Assembly: GCA_002862265.1 (NCBI GenBank)
Contig: PKCQ01000600.1
Location: forward strand, 1 to 6,853
DNA length: 6,853 bases
Reading direction: 5' to 3'
Source of the DNA: Planctomycetaceae bacterium
Lineage (GTDB): Bacteria > Planctomycetota > Planctomycetia > Pirellulales > Pirellulaceae
In this document: one piece after another, positions 6,158 to 6,853 of the stretch
Position numbering within the stretch: the first letter of the stretch is position 1
Layout of the letters: each line of letters opens with the position of its first letter
Position numbers and translations under genes: made by a program
Notes under the pieces: generated by a model
Told to the model about the DNA's origin: nothing
The model's database searches: none
Seen by the model: the letters and a program-made list of their open reading frames with translations, nothing else

Positions 6158-6853
6158 TACTTGCTACCCGAGTCTTGAGGAACTTGGGGCCCAGGTTGTG
6201 CGATCGGCAGTACTGGCTGGTCTGTGAGAAAGACTTCCGTGCTAACGTCCGTACCACTGACGTGCTCTCGGATTACCGCTCGCACCGGTGGAATAGCAGG
6301 CTTGCGAGTCTGATGCAATTTCGCTTCCGTCGGCGCCCCCGACAAGGGGCGAACTGCAGCAATGAGCGGAGAAGTCGCGTCCAACAAACCAACTAGACCT
6401 CCGACCTGTTCTTCTCGAACGGCAATCACATAACGCTGAACGACTCGAGTCTCCGTGGTGGGCGGAGTCACCCGGACGGTTTCAGTAGAAACAGTGCCAT
6501 CCTCCAAGAGTCGCGTCTGTGTCTGCGTTTCGCTCGCTGCACCTGGAATGGTGAATGTAAGAGTCGATTCGCCTAAGTGTGCCAGCATCCTGACGCCCTC
6601 TGCGACCATTCGGGACACCGATACTCGCCCAGATGGCAACTTTCCGGCTTCACGAACTGCATCGCTAGAACTCAATACCTGGCGAACAGTGCCACCCAGC
6701 TGGTTGACTTGGACACCGCTCGCGGAAGCGATATCGACCAATGCACCTGTGGTTAAGCCTTCAAGACCGATGAGCTGTGCCGAATTAATAGTTATCGCTC
6801 GCTCACCGGCGCGAAGCCCGACCGCAATTCCCGGTGGAGTCCCGGGAGGCGCT
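6157..6853 (-). CDS. cpaB: Flp pilus assembly protein CpaB/RcpC (C-terminal part, cut by window edge)
   Basis: The frame stays open to the right edge, giving 231 residues of a protein whose N-terminus lies outside. An apparent TTG start at 6741 is internal, because the 37 codons before it continue the family pattern. Near the truncated end GLRAGERAITIN (residues 12-23) and GLEGLTTGALVDI (29-41) correspond to the RcpC-type core that follows the SAF/beta-clip domain in CpaB proteins. The later segment YVIAVREEQVGGLVGLLDATSPLIAAVRP matches the family's C-terminal element, where a transport-like strand precedes an alanine-rich helix and an LRP-type end. The tail is rich in proline and glutamine. 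CpaB is a periplasmic protein thought to connect the inner-membrane machine with the outer-membrane secretin. Its TAA stop overlaps the cpaE ATG by one base. A signal peptide cannot be judged because the start is missing. Confidence 0.85.
   Translation of the reverse strand, partial: APPGTPPGIAVGLRAGERAITINSAQLIGLEGLTTGALVDIASASGVQVNQLGGTVRQVLSSSDAVREAGKLPSGRVSVSRMVAEGVRMLAHLGESTLTFTIPGAASETQTQTRLLEDGTVSTETVRVTPPTTETRVVQRYVIAVREEQVGGLVGLLDATSPLIAAVRPLSGAPTEAKLHQTRKPAIPPVRAVIREHVSGTDVSTEVFLTDQPVLPIAQPGPQVPQDSGSK

Noticed and set aside
6157..6741. A complete 194-residue cpaB starting at TTG 6741
   Set aside because: The frame remains open to the window edge and the upstream residues (GLRAGERAITIN and following) continue the CpaB pattern, so the gene is partial rather than short.
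1..6853. CRISPR arrays, tRNA/rRNA genes, transposases or attachment sites
   Set aside because: No regularly spaced repeats, cloverleaf-like segments, transposase motifs or terminal repeats were seen on either strand.

Overview
The window reads as a stretch of a Planctomycetes-type chromosome, most likely a Pirellulaceae relative such as Rhodopirellula. This placement is inferred from gene content and style, not from a marker gene. All six real genes lie on the minus strand. The base composition is moderate, roughly half G+C, and no RNA gene, CRISPR array, transposase or integrase is visible.

Right to left, which is the direction of transcription, positions 6853 to 1348 hold a tight cluster for a Tad/Flp (tight adherence) type IVc pilus. 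It starts with the 3' part of cpaB/rcpC, cut by the right edge. Then come cpaE/tadZ (ParA-like localisation ATPase with a degenerate receiver domain), cpaF/tadA (assembly ATPase), tadB and tadC (the two inner-membrane platform proteins), and a small DUF192 protein. Junctions range from a 4-base overlap to an 8-base gap, so the genes are almost certainly one transcript with coupled translation. The promoter, the pilin and prepilin-peptidase genes, and the secretin would lie outside the window. No secretin gene sits between cpaB and cpaE, where many tad loci carry one.

Positions 982 to 1347 are a non-coding gap. It contains a short perfect inverted repeat and a degenerate motif present three times, two copies of which could form a hairpin.

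Positions 981 to 1 encode the N-terminal 327 residues of a large polytopic membrane protein, open at the left edge. Its motifs match the TMTC-like/GT-C 'TPR membrane protein' family common in planctomycetes, thought to be glycosyltransferase-like.

Functionally, CpaE would place the machine, CpaF would hydrolyse ATP to drive pilin insertion through the TadB/TadC platform, and CpaB would link to the outer-membrane pore. The roles of the DUF192 protein and the membrane protein in this system are unknown. I see no clearly new system. The points most worth a second look are the gene order, the pseudo-receiver, the DUF192 linkage and the intergenic repeats.
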